In this document: piece after piece, positions 20,060 through 30,429 of the stretch | Numbering within the stretch: position 1 is the first letter of the stretch | Layout: every line of letters starts with the position of its first letter | Source of the DNA: Theropithecus gelada | Taxonomy: Eukaryota > Chordata > Mammalia > Primates > Cercopithecidae | DNA length: 64,000 nucleotides | NCBI RefSeq assembly: GCF_003255815.1 | Contig: NC_037668.1 | Coordinates: 19,050,864-19,114,863, forward strand | Direction of reading: 5' to 3' | The notes under the pieces: generated by a model | What the model was told of the DNA's origin: nothing | The model's database searches: none | What the model saw: only the letters and a program-made list of their open reading frames with translations | Position numbers and translations under genes: made by a program

Positions 20060-20363
20060 AAAGCCAGACTGGTTCCCCACCTCTTCCAATGGTCCTAGAG
20101 AGGTAGCGGGCAGGACTTAACTCAGTAGGTGGGGCTCAGAAACAGGACCAAGTTGACGACTTGCTAAAACAGACTGAAGAGAAGCAGCTTTCCATGACAT
20201 GCCCAACAGTGTGCCCTGTCAGTTCACCATTGCCATGGCAACACTGGGATATTTCCGCCCCTTTCCATTGCAACAACCTGATGGCCTGAAAATTACCAAC
20301 CTTTTCCTAGAAATTTCTGCATAGCCCACTTCTTAATTTGCATGTAATTAAAAGTAAGTTATA
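20060..20363 (+). repeat. LTR-like (ERV1-type) fragment, left part
   Basis: Unique-looking U3-type sequence up to the next Alu, continuous with the LTR-like part after it. Family not assigned; left edge uncertain. Confidence 0.45.
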
Positions 20364-20669
20364 GACTGGGTGAGGTGGCTCACGCCTGTAATCCCAGCAC
20401 TTTGGGAGGCCGAGGCAGGCAGATCACTTTAGGTCAGGAGTTCCAGACCAGCCTGGCCAACATGGTAAAACCTCATCTCTACTAAAAATATAAAAATTAG
20501 CCGGGAGTGGTGGTGCACACCTGTAATCTCAGCAATTCTGGAGGCTGAGTCAGGAGAATCGCTTGAACCCAGGAGGCAGTGAGCTGAGATCTCATCACTG
20601 TAGTCCAGCCTAGGTGACACAGCAAGACTCCATCTCAAAAAACAAAAACAACAACAACAACAACAAAAA
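20364..20669 (+). mobile_element. Alu inserted in LTR-like sequence
   Basis: Plus-strand Alu with a (CAA)n tail; target duplication AGTAAGTTATA / AGTGAGTTATA. Confidence 0.92.
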
Positions 20670-20907
20670 AGTGAGTTATAAATATGACTGCAAACTGCCT
20701 TTGAGCTGCTACTCTGGGTACACTGCCTATGGGGTAGCTGTGCTCCCCAAGGAGCAGCACCTGTGCTGCTGCTGTACCCTGCCGCTTCAATTAAAAGTTG
20801 CAGTTTAATACCACTGGCTCACCTTTGAATTCTTTCCTGGGGGAGACCAAGAACCCTCCCAGGCTAAGCCCCAGTTTTGGAGCCCACCTGCCCTGCATAG
20901 CACTGGC
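20670..20907 (+). repeat. LTR-like fragment, right part (R/U5-type)
   Basis: CTGCCGCTTCAATTAAAAG (polyadenylation-type signal at 20789-20794) followed by TTGAATTCTTTCCTGGG resembles the R-U5 end of a gammaretrovirus-like LTR. No retroviral genes are present. Confidence 0.5.
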
Positions 20908-21228
20908 TTTTTTTTTTTTTTTTTTTTTTTTTGAGACAGGGTTTCCTTCTGTCACCCAGGCTGGAGTACAGTGGCTGGAGTGCAGGGATGCCTTCTCGGC
21001 TCACTGCAACCTCCACTTCCTGGGCTCAAGTGATCCTCCCATCTTAGCCTCCCAAGTAGTTGAAACTACAGGCCCACACCACCACACCTGGCTAATTTTT
21101 GTGTTTTTTGTAGAGATGGGGTTTTGCCATGTTGGCCAGGCTGGTCTTGAACTTCTGGGCTCGAGCGATTTGCTCACCTTGACCACCCAAACTGCTGCGA
21201 TTACAGCCATGAGCCACTGCACCAGGCC
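20908..21228 (-). mobile_element. Alu, minus strand, with a small internal duplication
   Basis: Full Alu in which GGCTGGAGT...CAGTGGCTGGAGTGCAG shows a short duplicated segment. Confidence 0.88.
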
Positions 21229-21329
21229 CAGCACTGTCTTTTCTAAGTAGGCAGAGGTCCGTTGTCTCTTCTAACAACAGTGCCCGCCCCCCTCCTACCC
21301 CTCCATTTGGAGTCTCAGCAGTACAACAT

Positions 21330-21420
21330 CACTACAGATGCTCTTTGACTTATGGGTGATGGAGTTACATCCCAATATGTCCATCCTAAATTGAAAGTAT
21401 TATAAATTGAAAATACATTT
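21330..21420 (+). repeat. Tigger1-like DNA transposon end, left part
   Basis: GATGCTCTTTGACTTATGG and GAAAGTATTATAAATTGAAA match the Tigger1 terminal region. Split by an AluY; resumes at 21700. Confidence 0.65.
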
Positions 21421-21698
21421 AGGCCAGGCGCGGTGGCTCAAGCCTGTAATCCCAGCACTTTGGGAGGCCGAGACCATCCTGGCTAACACGGTGAAACCCC
21501 GTCTCTACTAAAAAATACAAAAAACTAGCCGGGCGAGGTGGCGGGCGCCTGTAGTCCCAGCTACTCGGGAGGCTGAGGCATGAGAATGGCGTGAACCCGA
21601 GAGGCGGAGCTTGCAGTGAGCCGAGATCCGGCCACTGCACTCCAGCCTGGGTGACAGAGCGAGACTGTCTCAAAAAAGAAAAAAAAAAAAAAAAAAAA
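21421..21698 (+). mobile_element. AluY with an internal deletion
   Basis: Young Alu lacking about 30 bp of the left arm between two CGAGA direct repeats (near 21470). Target duplication GAAAATACATTTA on both sides. Confidence 0.94.
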
Positions 21699-21699
21699 G

Positions 21700-21750
21700 A
21701 AAATACATTTAGTACAACTAGCAAGTATCCATAATAATTAAAAATTAAAT
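21700..21750 (+). repeat. Tigger1-like fragment, right part
   Basis: Continues the element broken by the AluY (GTACAACTAGCAAGTATCC). Confidence 0.5.
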
Positions 21751-21753
21751 ATT

Positions 21754-22063
21754 AGCCAGGCACGGTTGCTCATGCCTGTAATCACAGCACTTTGGGAGGC
21801 TGAAGCGGGCGAATCACGTGAGGTCGGGAGTTCAAGACCAGCCTGACCAACATGGAGAAACCCCGTCTCTACTAAAAATACAAAATTAGCTGGGCGTGGT
21901 GGTGCATGCCTGTAATCCCAGCTACTTGGGAGACTGAGGCAGGAGAATTGCTTGAACCAAGGAGGTGGAGGTTGAGGTGAGCTGAGATCGTGCCATTGCA
22001 CTGAAGCCTGGGCAACAAGTGTGAAACTCCATCTCAAAAAAAAATAAAAATAAAAATAAAAGA
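21754..22063 (+). mobile_element. Alu (AluS type)
   Basis: Plus-strand with an (AAAAT)n tail. Confidence 0.9.
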
Positions 22064-22116
22064 AAAATAGTAAGTCAAAGCTCATCTGTAGTTTCTTGAG
22101 ACATTTCTCCAAGATC

Positions 22117-22240
22117 TTGGCTAGGCATGTGGTTCAAACCTGTAATCCCAGCACTTTGGGAAGCCAAGGCAGGAGGATTCCTTGAAGCCAATAGTTCAAG
22201 ATCAGCCTGGGAAATATGGAGACTATCAAAAAAAAAAAAA
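22117..22240 (+). mobile_element. Alu left arm, truncated
   Basis: Left monomer only, then an A-run leading into the purine tract. Confidence 0.8.
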
Positions 22241-22526
22241 AGAGAGAGAGAGAAGAGAGAGAAAGAGGAAGGAAGAGGGGGAGGGAGGAAGGGAGGGGTG
22301 AGGGAGGGAAAAGAAAAGAGAAAGAAAGAAAAGAAAGAAAGAAGGAAAAAGAAAGAAAGAGAAAGAAAGAAAGGAAGGAAGGAAGGGAGAGGAAGAAAAA
22401 AAGAAAAGGGAAGAGAAGAAAAAAAAGAAGGAAGGAAGAGAAAGAAAGAGAGAAAGAGAGGAAGGGAGGAAGGGAGGAAGGGAGGAAAGGAAGGAAAGGA
22501 AGGAAGGAAAAGAGAAAGAAAGAAAT
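22228..22526 (+). repeat. Polypurine tract (GAAA/GGAA)n
   Basis: About 300 bases of almost pure A and G with GAAA, GGAA and GGGA units, grown from the Alu A-tail. Long open frames here are artefacts of composition. Confidence 0.95.
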
Positions 22527-23033
22527 CTCCAGGCTCTGACTCCAAACTCTTTATCACTCTGGGTGAGTGCCTGTGGGTTTGCCCTAGTTTGTCCATGTCC
22601 CTTTGACAACCTGCCCCTTATCTGGGGCAGAATCTTCCAGGTGCAGCCTGAGGAATGCAGAGAGCAGGCAATTGTCACCTCCCTACCTATTATGGAACTT
22701 GTGGCCACACATACACTCCTCCCTCTACCCCCGCAGAATTTCTCACATTGCTCCTGTTAATCTAAGTCTCTTCCACCTGGTTCTCTGTTAAATTTTAAAG
22801 TTAAAAAATAGCTGTTTTGCTAAATATTTCATACAGAATTTGGGGGAAAGGAGGGATATGTCACATAGAGATCAGTTTTTGTTTTTGTTTTGTTTTATTT
22901 AAAAACTCCAGTGGACAGTTTTACTGTCTCCTCAAAGTCCCTCTGTAGCTGGCCCAAGCCAGGGTGGATCCAGGTTTTGTGGGACTTGGAGTTTACACAG
23001 TTTGGTGGGTCCCCCTTTTTAAAAAAGAATACA
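22527..23033. other. Intergenic, no gene recognised
   Basis: 22527-22790 appears unique. 22900-23030 may be an old unassigned interspersed repeat (GGATCCAGGTTTTGTGGG). Confidence 0.5.
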
Positions 23034-23308
23034 GGCTGGGCGCGGTGGCTGAAGCCTGCAATCTCAGCACTTTGGGAGGCCGAGGCAGGCGGATCACAAG
23101 GTCAGGAGATTGAGACCATCCTAGCTAACATGGTGAAACCCCATCTCTACTAAAAATACAAAAATTATCTGGGTGTGGTGATGTGTGCCTGTAACCTCAG
23201 CTACTCAGGAGGCTGAGACGTGAGAATCGCTTGAACACAGGAGACCGCATCACTGCATTCCAGCCTGGCGACAGAGCAAGAGTCCATCTCAAAAAAAAAA
23301 AAAAAAAA
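23034..23308 (+). mobile_element. Alu with a deleted right-arm segment
   Basis: Plus-strand Alu. The right arm jumps from GAACACAGGAGAC to CGCATCACTGC. Confidence 0.88.
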
Positions 23309-23586
23309 TTGTTATGAAATAAATATTTCATTAGAAAGTGAAAAGAAATTACAAATTTCAAAAAGCTGACAAAAATCCAAACATCTCACAATCTAGAAGG
23401 ATATCTTTATTAGTAACTACCCATCTCACTTCTATAATACTAACTACTACCTTTCTCTTCTTTCCTTTTTAAAAAAGTTTTTAAAAGTTTTTCTATTTTC
23501 TGCCAGACACTGTACAGCTCAAACTCCTACTTTTCTCATTGCATACTCTGATTGTTATTTCATATAATAATGATTTTGTAATACCA
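23309..23586. other. Intergenic AT-rich sequence
   Basis: No repeat or gene recognised. Confidence 0.5.
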
Positions 23587-23750
23587 TTTTCTTTCTTTTT
23601 CAGACAGGATCTTGCTGTGTCACCCAGGCTGGAGTCTAGTGGCATAATCATAGCTCACTACAGCCTCAATCACTCAGGCTCAAGCAATCCTTTCACCTCA
23701 GCCTCCTGAGTAGCTGGGACCGCAGGCACACACCCCTGTCTAATTTTTAG
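23587..23750 (-). mobile_element. Alu fragment (AluJ type)
   Basis: Partial diverged minus-strand Alu, cut off by the following Alu. Confidence 0.8.
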
Positions 23751-23751
23751 A

Positions 23752-24054
23752 CTTTTTTTTTTTTGGGGGGGGGACAGAGTCTCACTCTGTCACCCAGGTT
23801 GTAGTGCAGTGGCGCGATCTCGGCTCACTGCAACCTCTGTCTCCCCGATTCAAGCGATTCTTCTGCCTCAGCCTCCGGAGTAGCTGGGATTACAGGTGCC
23901 CACCACCACGCCCAGCTAATTTTTTTGTATTTTTAGTAAAGATGGGGTTTTTTCATGTTGCCCAGGCTGGTCTCGAACTCCTGGGCTCAAGCGATCTGCC
24001 TGCCTCAGCCTCCCAAAGTTCTGGGATTACAGGCATAAGCCACTGTGCCCAGCC
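23752..24054 (-). mobile_element. Alu (AluS type)
   Basis: Complete; the tail junction has an odd T13-G10 run. Confidence 0.9.
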
Positions 24055-24130
24055 CATAGTATCGTTTTTTATGGAGAAAAAAGAAAGATAAAAAGTTCAA
24101 TCTTTTCTCTAGAGAAATCAAATGAAGTTT

Positions 24131-24142
24131 GTTTATTTATTT

Positions 24143-24181
<39 letters not shown>

Positions 24182-24464
24182 GAGATGGAGTCTTGCTCTA
24201 TCGCCCAGGCTGTAGTGCAGTGGCACGATATCAGCTCACTGCAAGCTCAGCCTCCCGGGTTCATGCCATTTTCCTGTCTCAGCCTCCCCAGTAGCTGGGA
24301 CTACAGGTGCCCTCCACCATGCCCTGCTAATTTTTTTTGTATTTTTAGTAGAGACGGGGTTTCATTGTGTTAGCCAGGATGGTCTGGATCTCCAGACCTT
24401 GTGATCCGCCCGCCTCGGCCTCCCAAAATGCTGGGATTACAGGCGTGAACCACTGTGCCTGGCC
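24131..24464 (-). mobile_element. Alu with (ATTT)n tail
   Basis: Minus-strand Alu with about ten TTTA units in its tail; TGAAGTTT on both sides. Confidence 0.92.
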
Positions 24465-24469
24465 CATCT

Positions 24470-24662
24470 GAAGTTTATTTTTATTTATTTTATTTCTTTT
24501 TATTTTGAGACAGGTCTCACTCTGTCACCCAGGCTGAAGTGCAATGGCATGATTACAACACACTACAGATTGAACTTCTGGGCTCAAGTGGTCCTCCCGC
24601 CTCAGACTCCCAAGTAGCTGGGACTACTGGCATGCAATACCATGTTTTTAAATTTTTTTGTT
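24470..24662 (-). mobile_element. Old Alu (AluJ), left piece
   Basis: Interrupted by an opposite-strand AluY; resumes at 24961. Confidence 0.82.
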
Positions 24663-24960
24663 GGCCGGGCGCGGTGGCTCAAGCCTGTAATCCCAGCACT
24701 TTGGGAGGCCGAGGCGGGCAGATCACGAGGTCAGGAGATCGAGACCATCCTGGCTAACATGGTGAAACCCCGTCTCTACTAAAAATACAAAAAACTAGCC
24801 GGGCGTGGTGGCGGGCGCCTGTAGTCCCAGCTACTCGGAGGCTGAGGCAGGAGAATGGCCTGAACCTGGGAGGCGGAGCTTGCAGTGAGCCGAGATCGCG
24901 CCACTGCACTCCAGCCTGGGTGACACAGCGCGAGACTCCGTCTCGAAGAAAAAAAAAAAA
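24663..24960 (+). mobile_element. AluY, young, inside an AluJ
   Basis: Carries the same rare variants as the AluY at 47987 (ACTCGGAGGCTG with one G missing, GGCCTGAACCTGG, GACACAGCGCGAG). Confidence 0.94.
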
Positions 24961-25086
24961 AATTTTTTTTGTAGAGTCACTGTCTCATTATTTTGCCCAG
25001 GCTGGTCTTGAACTCCTGGCCTCAAGCAATCCTGACTTGGCTTCCCAAAGTGCTGGGATTACAGGCGTGAGCCACTGTGCCTAGCC
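24961..25086 (-). mobile_element. Old Alu (AluJ), right piece
   Basis: Resumes TTTTTTTTGTAGAG and ends CTGTGCCTAGCC. Confidence 0.82.
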
Positions 25087-25099
25087 CATTTATATATTT

Positions 25100-25345
25100 T
25101 TAATCTTTCACTATTATATAAATGCTATGTCTAATCCCATACCTAATGTGTTATATCTATGTTTCATTCAGTATCTCTGTAAGATAAACTCCTAGAAATG
25201 GGATTAGTGAGTCAAAAGATATAATATGCATTTGTTACTTTTATATCTATTCCAAATTGACCTTATATAGGGTTTAACAATTTACACACCTGCCAGCAAT
25301 GCATGATAGTGACTAATTCCCCAAAACTTTGACAACAGTATCAAA
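25100..25345 (+). repeat. L1 3'-end-like fragment
   Basis: CTCCTAGAAATGGGATTAG, CAATTTACACACCTGCCAGC and similar phrases fit an old L1 tail. Confidence 0.5.
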
Positions 25346-25359
25346 CTAAAGTGGCTTCG

Positions 25360-25905
25360 TTGCCTGGGGTAAATATCCGAGTTTCGTCGTCTCCTACCAA
25401 GAAAATTTAGTACACATACACACAGGAGGAGTTTAGTGATACCTCAGTTTAGCTTTTTTGCTCCTGCAACCCGGGAGACGGAGGCTGCAGAAAGAAAGAG
25501 AAAGAACAGCTCTCTCTCTAGCAAGAAATAGGGGCTTCCCAAAGGAAAAGACTGGCCGGCAGCAGAGTTCGCCGGGTTTTATAGGCAGGCTTGAGAAGGT
25601 GATGTCTGATTTACGCAGGTAAATCAAATCGGTTCAATCAGGTGTGACGTTTATACAGCATGAGGGGAAGGTTGGCCACCCCACCCTAATCTTATTATGC
25701 AAATGAACTCTCCCCTTGGCAGGCGCCATATTTTCTGCTCCTTACTGTATGTACACTGTGGCTGACAAAGGGAAGGAAAGATGGAACCGCCATTTTGAAC
25801 ATGATTGGCACAACTGCCGGCATCTATGTCTGCAGCTCGATTTTACAGGCTGCTCTTTGTTAGAACGCAAAATGATTCGGGGCTGCTTTTCATTAAAAGG
25901 AGACC
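25360..25905 (-). repeat. LTR-like (gammaretrovirus/ERV1-type) segment, minus strand
   Basis: On the minus strand it reads as an LTR. GCATAATAAGATTAGGG-type U3 sequence, a TATAAAA box (25577-25583) and R/U5-type GCCAGTCTTTTCCTTTGGG. Likely a solo LTR; no viral coding sequence seen. Continues beyond the Alus at 26839-26888 and 27483-27585. Exact family not assigned. Confidence 0.6.
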
Positions 25906-26198
25906 CTCCTGGTGGCTCATGCCAGTAATCCCAGCACTTTGGGAGGCTGAGGCAGGTGGATCACAAGGTCAAGAGTTCGAGACCAGCATGGCCAAAATGG
26001 TGAAACCTCGTTTCTGCTAAGAATACAAAAATTAGCCAGGTGTGATGGCACGTGCCTGTAACCCCAGCTACTAGGGAGGCTGAGGCAGAGGATCACTTGA
26101 ACCCGGGAGGCGGAGGTTGCAGTGAGCTGAGATCCTGCCACTGCACTCCAGCCTGGGTGACAGAACAAGACTCCATCTCGAAAATAAATAAATAAATA
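25906..26198 (+). mobile_element. Alu, first of three in tandem inside the LTR
   Basis: 5' truncated head GGTGGCTCATGCC and an (AAAT)n tail. The outer pair TAAAAGGAGA (25895-25904 and 26833-26842) brackets all three. Confidence 0.88.
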
Positions 26199-26502
26199 GG
26201 CCGGGCATGGTGGCTCACGCCTGTAATCCCAGCACTTTGGGAGGCCGAGGTAGGTAGATCACTTGAGGTCAGGAGTTCAAGACCAGCCTGACCAAAATGG
26301 TGAAACCCCGTCTCTACTAAAAATACAAAAATTAGTCAGGCGTGGTGGTATGCGCCTGTATTCCCAGCTACTCAGGAGGCTAAGGCAGGAGAATCACTTG
26401 AACCCAAAAGCAGAAGTTGCAGGGAGCCAAGATCGGCCGCTGCACTCCAGCCTGGGTGACAGAGTGAGATTCCTTCTCAATAATAATAATAATAATAATA
26501 AT
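26199..26502 (+). mobile_element. Alu, second of three
   Basis: Complete plus-strand Alu with an (AAT)n tail. Confidence 0.9.
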
Positions 26503-26832
26503 GGCCAGGCACAGTGACTCACGCCTGTAATCCCAGCACTTTGGGAGGCTGAGGAAGGCGGATAACCCGAGGTCAGGAGTGTGCCAGCCTGACCGAAATG
26601 ATGAAACCCTGTCTGCACTAAAAAAAATACAAAAATTAGCTGGGCGTGGTGGCATGCACCTGTAATCCCAGCTACTCGGGAGGCTGAGACAGGAAAATTG
26701 CTTGAACCCAGGAAGCAGAGGCTGCAGTGAGCTGAGATCGTGCCGTTGCACTCCAGCCTGGGCAACAAGAGTCAAACTCCATCTGAAAAATAAATAAATA
26801 AACAAACAAACAAATAAATAAATAAATAAAAA
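26503..26832 (+). mobile_element. Alu, third of three
   Basis: Complete plus-strand Alu with an (AAAT/AAAC)n tail. Confidence 0.9.
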
Positions 26833-26838
26833 TAAAAG

Positions 26839-26888
26839 GAGAACCTTACCGAGGACTCCTATACCCTCACTATCTGCCTAAGTAGATT
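26839..26888 (-). repeat. LTR-like continuation
   Basis: Short unique piece (CTTACCGAGGACTCC) between Alus, continuous with the segment at 25360-25905. Confidence 0.45.
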
Positions 26889-27185
26889 CTTTTTTTTTTT
26901 TTTTTGAGACAGAGTCTCGCTCTGTTGCCCAGGCTGGAGTGCAGTGGCGCGATTTTGGCTCACTGCAAGCTCCACCTCCCGGGTTCACGCCATTCTCCTG
27001 CCTCAGCCTCCCAAGTAGCTGGGACTACAGGCACCTGCCACCACGCCCCGCTAATTTTTGTATTTTTAGTAGAGACAGGGTTTCACCGTGTTAGCCAAGA
27101 TGGTCTCGATCTCCTGACCTCATGATCCGCCCACCTCGGCCTCCCAAAGTGCTGGGATTACAGGCGTGAACCACTGCGCCCGGCC
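26889..27185 (-). mobile_element. AluY-like, minus strand
   Basis: Complete, ends GCGCCCGGCC. Confidence 0.92.
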
Positions 27186-27482
27186 TTTGTTTTTAATTTT
27201 AAGACAGAATCTTGCTCTGTTGCCCAGGCTGGAGTGCAGTAGCACAATCTCAGCTCACTGCAGCCTCTGCCTCCCAGGTTTCTGCAATTCTCCTGCCTCA
27301 GCCTCCCAGGTAGCTGGGATTACAGGCCCATGTCACCAGGTCTGGCTAATTTTTGTATTTTTAGTAGAGATGGGATTTCACTATGTTGACCAGGCTAGTC
27401 TCGAAATCCTAACCTCAGATGATCCACCTGCCTTGGTCTCCCAAAGTGCTGGGATTACAGGCGTGAGTCACTGCGCCCCGCC
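27186..27482 (-). mobile_element. Alu (AluS type)
   Basis: Complete minus-strand Alu abutting the previous one. Confidence 0.9.
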
Positions 27483-27585
27483 ATTTTCTTAACTCCTATA
27501 TCAAAATTGGGATTTTTGTCAACCTGACAGATAAAAAGTGGTACCTCGGTTTAGCTTTATTTGCTCAATTTTTAAAAAAGTGAGG
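27483..27585 (-). repeat. LTR-like continuation
   Basis: AACTCCTATATCAAAATTGG...; contains GGTACCTCGGTTTAGCTTT, close to GATACCTCAGTTTAGCTTT at 25438-25456, so both may belong to LTR ends or duplicate copies. Confidence 0.45.
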
Positions 27586-27587
27586 TA

Positions 27588-27899
27588 AGTCTGGGTGCAG
27601 TGGCTCACCCCTGTAATCCCAGCACTTTGGGAGGCCAAGGCGGGTGGATCATCTGAGGTCAGGAGTTCGAGACTAGCCTGACCAACATGGTGAAACCCCA
27701 TCTCTACTAAAAATACAAAAATTAGCCGGGCGTGGTGGCACATGCCTGTAATCCCAGCTACTTGGGAGGCTCTGACAGGAGAATCACTTGTACCTGGGAC
27801 GTAGAGGGTACAGTGAGCCAAAATCACGCCATTGCACTCCAGCCTGGGCAACAAGAGCGAAACTCCATCTCAAAAAACAAAACAAACAAAAAAAAAACC
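27588..27899 (+). mobile_element. Alu (AluS type)
   Basis: Complete plus-strand Alu with an (AAAAC)n tail. Confidence 0.9.
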
Positions 27900-27900
27900 A

Positions 27901-28205
27901 AGCTGGGCGTGATGGCTCACGCTTGTAATCCCAGCACTTTGGGAGGCTGAGGCAGGCGAATCACAAGGTTAGGAGTTCAAGATCAGCCTGGCCAACACGG
28001 TGAAACCCTGTCTCTACTAAAAATACAAAAAATTAGCCGGGCGTAGTGGTGGGCACCTGTAATCTCAGCTACTTGGGAGGCTGAGGCAGGAGAATAGCTT
28101 GAACCTGGGATGCGGAGGTTGCAGTGAGTGGAGATCACTCCACTGCACTATGGCCTGGGCAACAGAGCGAGACTCTGTCTCAAAAACAAAACAAAACAAA
28201 CAAAC
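27901..28205 (+). mobile_element. Alu (AluS type)
   Basis: Complete plus-strand Alu directly after the previous tail. Confidence 0.9.
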
Positions 28206-28380
28206 ATAAAAACCATACATAAAGTGTACAGCTCAATAAAGTTTTACATGTGTATACATTCATATAACCATCACCCAGGAAAAGATAGGATTGTTCCCAA
28301 CACCTCAGAGGTTCTTTCTTGTCCCTCCTAATCAGTACCTCCCCTGACCCTCAACCCCTTAGACATAATCATTCTTCTTA
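28206..28380 (+). repeat. L1-like fragment
   Basis: AAGTGTACAGCTCAATAAAG and ATAACCATCACCCAGG resemble an old L1 tail. Confidence 0.45.
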
Positions 28381-28381
28381 C

Positions 28382-28669
28382 TTTTTTTTTTTTAGGTGGA
28401 GTCTCTCTCTGCCACTGGGCTGGAGTGCAGTGGCATGATCTCGGCTCACTGCAACCTCTGCCTCCCAGGTTCAAGTGATTCTTCTGCCTCAACCTCCCTA
28501 ATAGTTGGGACGACAGGCGTGTGCCACCACGCCCAGCTAATTTTTCTATTTTCAGTAGAGACAGGGTTTCACCATGTTGGCCAGGATTGTCTCGATCTCT
28601 TGACCTCGTGATCTGCCCACCTTTTCCTCCCAAAGTGCTGGGATTACAGGGTGAGCCACCGCGCCCAAC
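28382..28669 (-). mobile_element. Alu, minus strand
   Basis: Complete; ends CCGCGCCCAAC. Confidence 0.9.
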
Positions 28670-28724
28670 TTATTCTTACTTTTATTGACATAGATAACTT
28701 TGTTTGTTTGTTTTTTAGAGAGAT

Positions 28725-28855
28725 GGTGTCTGGCTATTGTAATTCCCCAGTGGGTTCTTCTGGCCACTGAACACATGAAACCAATCCACTGAGACCCTGT
28801 TATTGCAATAAAGAGTTTAATCAATGCAAGGTCAGCCGTGTAGTACAGAGTTATC
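28725..28855 (+). repeat. Old interspersed repeat (LTR-like), segment 1
   Basis: TTGCAATAAAGAGTTTAATC followed by GCAAGGTCAGCC. Pieces of the same element appear at 29155-29212, 29853-30060 and 30430-30845, separated by Alus and MADE1. Family not assigned. Confidence 0.5.
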
Positions 28856-29154
28856 GGCCGGGCGCGGTGGCTCAAGCCTGTAATCCCAGCACTTTGGGAG
28901 GCCGAGACGGGCGGATCACGAGGTCAGGAGATCGAGACCATCCTGGCTAACATGGTGAAACCCCGTCTCTACCAAAAAATACAAAAAAACTAGCCGGGCG
29001 AGGTGGTGGGCGCCTGTAGTCCCAGCTACTCGGGAGGCTGAGGCAGGAGAATGGCGTAAACCCGGGAGGCGGAGCTTGTAGTGAGCCGAGATCCGGCCAC
29101 TGCACTCCAGCCTGGGCGACAGAGCGAGACTCCGTCTCAAAAAAAAAAAAAAAA
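28856..29154 (+). mobile_element. AluY, young
   Basis: Target duplication CAGAGTTATC at 28846-28855 and 29156-29165. GATCCGGCCACTGC variant. Confidence 0.95.
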
Positions 29155-29212
29155 TCAGAGTTATCACTCAAATCAGCCTCCCTGAAGGCTAGAAGGTTAG
29201 GGCCTTTCTGTT

Positions 29213-29514
29213 TTTATTTTTATTTTTATTTTTATTTTTGACGGAGTTTCACTCTTGTCGCCCAGGTTGGAATGCAATAGCGCGATCTTGACTCAGTGCA
29301 ACCTCCACCTCCCCAGGTTCAAGCGATTCTCCTGCCTCAGCCTCCTGAGTAGCTGGGATTACAGGCGTTAGCCACCACGCCCGGCTAATTTTTGTACTTT
29401 TAGTAGAGACGGGGTTTCACCATGTTTGTCAGGCTGGTCTTGAATTCCTGACTTCAGGTGATCCGCTGCCTTGGCCTCCCAAAGTGCTGGGATTATAGGC
29501 GTGAGCCACCATGA
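29213..29514 (-). mobile_element. Alu with (ATTTT)n tail
   Basis: Complete minus-strand Alu ending CACCATGACC. Confidence 0.9.
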
Positions 29515-29630
29515 CCGCCTCCTCCCTCCCTCCCTCCCTCCATCCCTTCCTTCCTTCCTCTTTCTCCCTTTCCTGCCCTTCCCTTCCTTTTTTCCTTCTT
29601 TCCTTTCTTTCTCTTTCTTTTTTTCTTTTT
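29515..29630 (+). repeat. Polypyrimidine tract (CCTT/CCCT)n
   Basis: About 115 bases of C and T only, the expanded tail of the next minus-strand Alu. Confidence 0.95.
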
Positions 29631-29852
29631 GAGACAGTCTCTTTCTGTCACCCAGGCTAGAGTGCAGCAATGCAATCTCGGCTCACTGCAACCTCCACCT
29701 CCCCGGCTTAAGCAATTCTCATGCCTCAGCATGCTGAGTGACTGGGACTAGAAGCTCATGCCACCACGCCCGGTTAATTTTTTGTATTTTTAGTAAAGAT
29801 GTGGTTTTGCCATGTTAGTTAGGCTGGTCTCGAACTCTGGCCTCAAGTGATC
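29631..29852 (-). mobile_element. Alu, minus strand, 5' truncated
   Basis: Ends early at GGCCTCAAGTGATCATC, lacking the head. Confidence 0.85.
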
Positions 29853-30060
29853 ATCAAAGTTAGGGTTTTTCAAAGACAGTTTGGTAGGCAGGGAACTAGG
29901 GAATGCGTGCTGCTATTTTGTTGGGGATATAATCATGTGGGTGTGGAAAAATGTCCTTGTGTGCTGAGTCGGCCTCTGGGTGGTGGGGAGCGGGCACAAG
30001 ACCATTTGGTTATATCATGAGTCACAAGTCTGGGTAAGGTCAGTAAGTAGCCAGAATGTA
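29853..30060 (+). repeat. Old interspersed repeat (LTR-like), segment 2
   Basis: GTGTGGAAAAATGTCCTTGTG and flanks continue the element seen at 28725. No gene in it. Confidence 0.45.
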
Positions 30061-30115
30061 TTAGGTTGGTGCAAGAGTAATTGCAGTTTTGACCCTTTCT
30101 TTTGCACCCCCCTAA
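30061..30115. mobile_element. MADE1 (mariner MITE), internally deleted
   Basis: Left end TTAGGTTGGTGCAAGAGTAA and right end TTTTGCACCCCCCTAA, with TA on both sides (30059-30060, 30116-30117). 55 bp against about 80 bp for a full MADE1, so the middle of the palindrome is missing. Confidence 0.85.
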
Positions 30116-30133
30116 TAGAAGTCTGAAACACTT

Positions 30134-30429
30134 ATTTTATTTTTTTTTGAGACAGAGTCTTGCTCTGTGGCCCAGGCTGAAGTGCAGCGGCGCGATCTCA
30201 GCTCACTGCAACCTCTGCCTCCTGGGTTCAAACGATTCTTCTGTTTCAGCCTCCTGAGGAGCTGGGAATACAGGCATGCACCACCACACCCAGCTAATTT
30301 TTGTATTTTTAGTAGAGATGGGGTTTCACCATGTGGGCCAGGCTGGTCTTGAACTCCTGTCCTCAGGTGATCTGCCCACCTAAGCCTCCTAAAGTGTTGG
30401 AATTACAGGCGTGAGCCACCTCACCTGCC
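30134..30429 (-). mobile_element. Alu (AluS type)
   Basis: Complete; flanked by CTGAAACACTTA / CTGAAAACATTTTA. Confidence 0.9.

Noticed and set aside
22075..22708. Long open frames on both strands rich in Lys/Glu/Arg or Phe/Ser/Leu
   Set aside because: Produced by the polypurine tract, which lacks stop codons; no protein identity.
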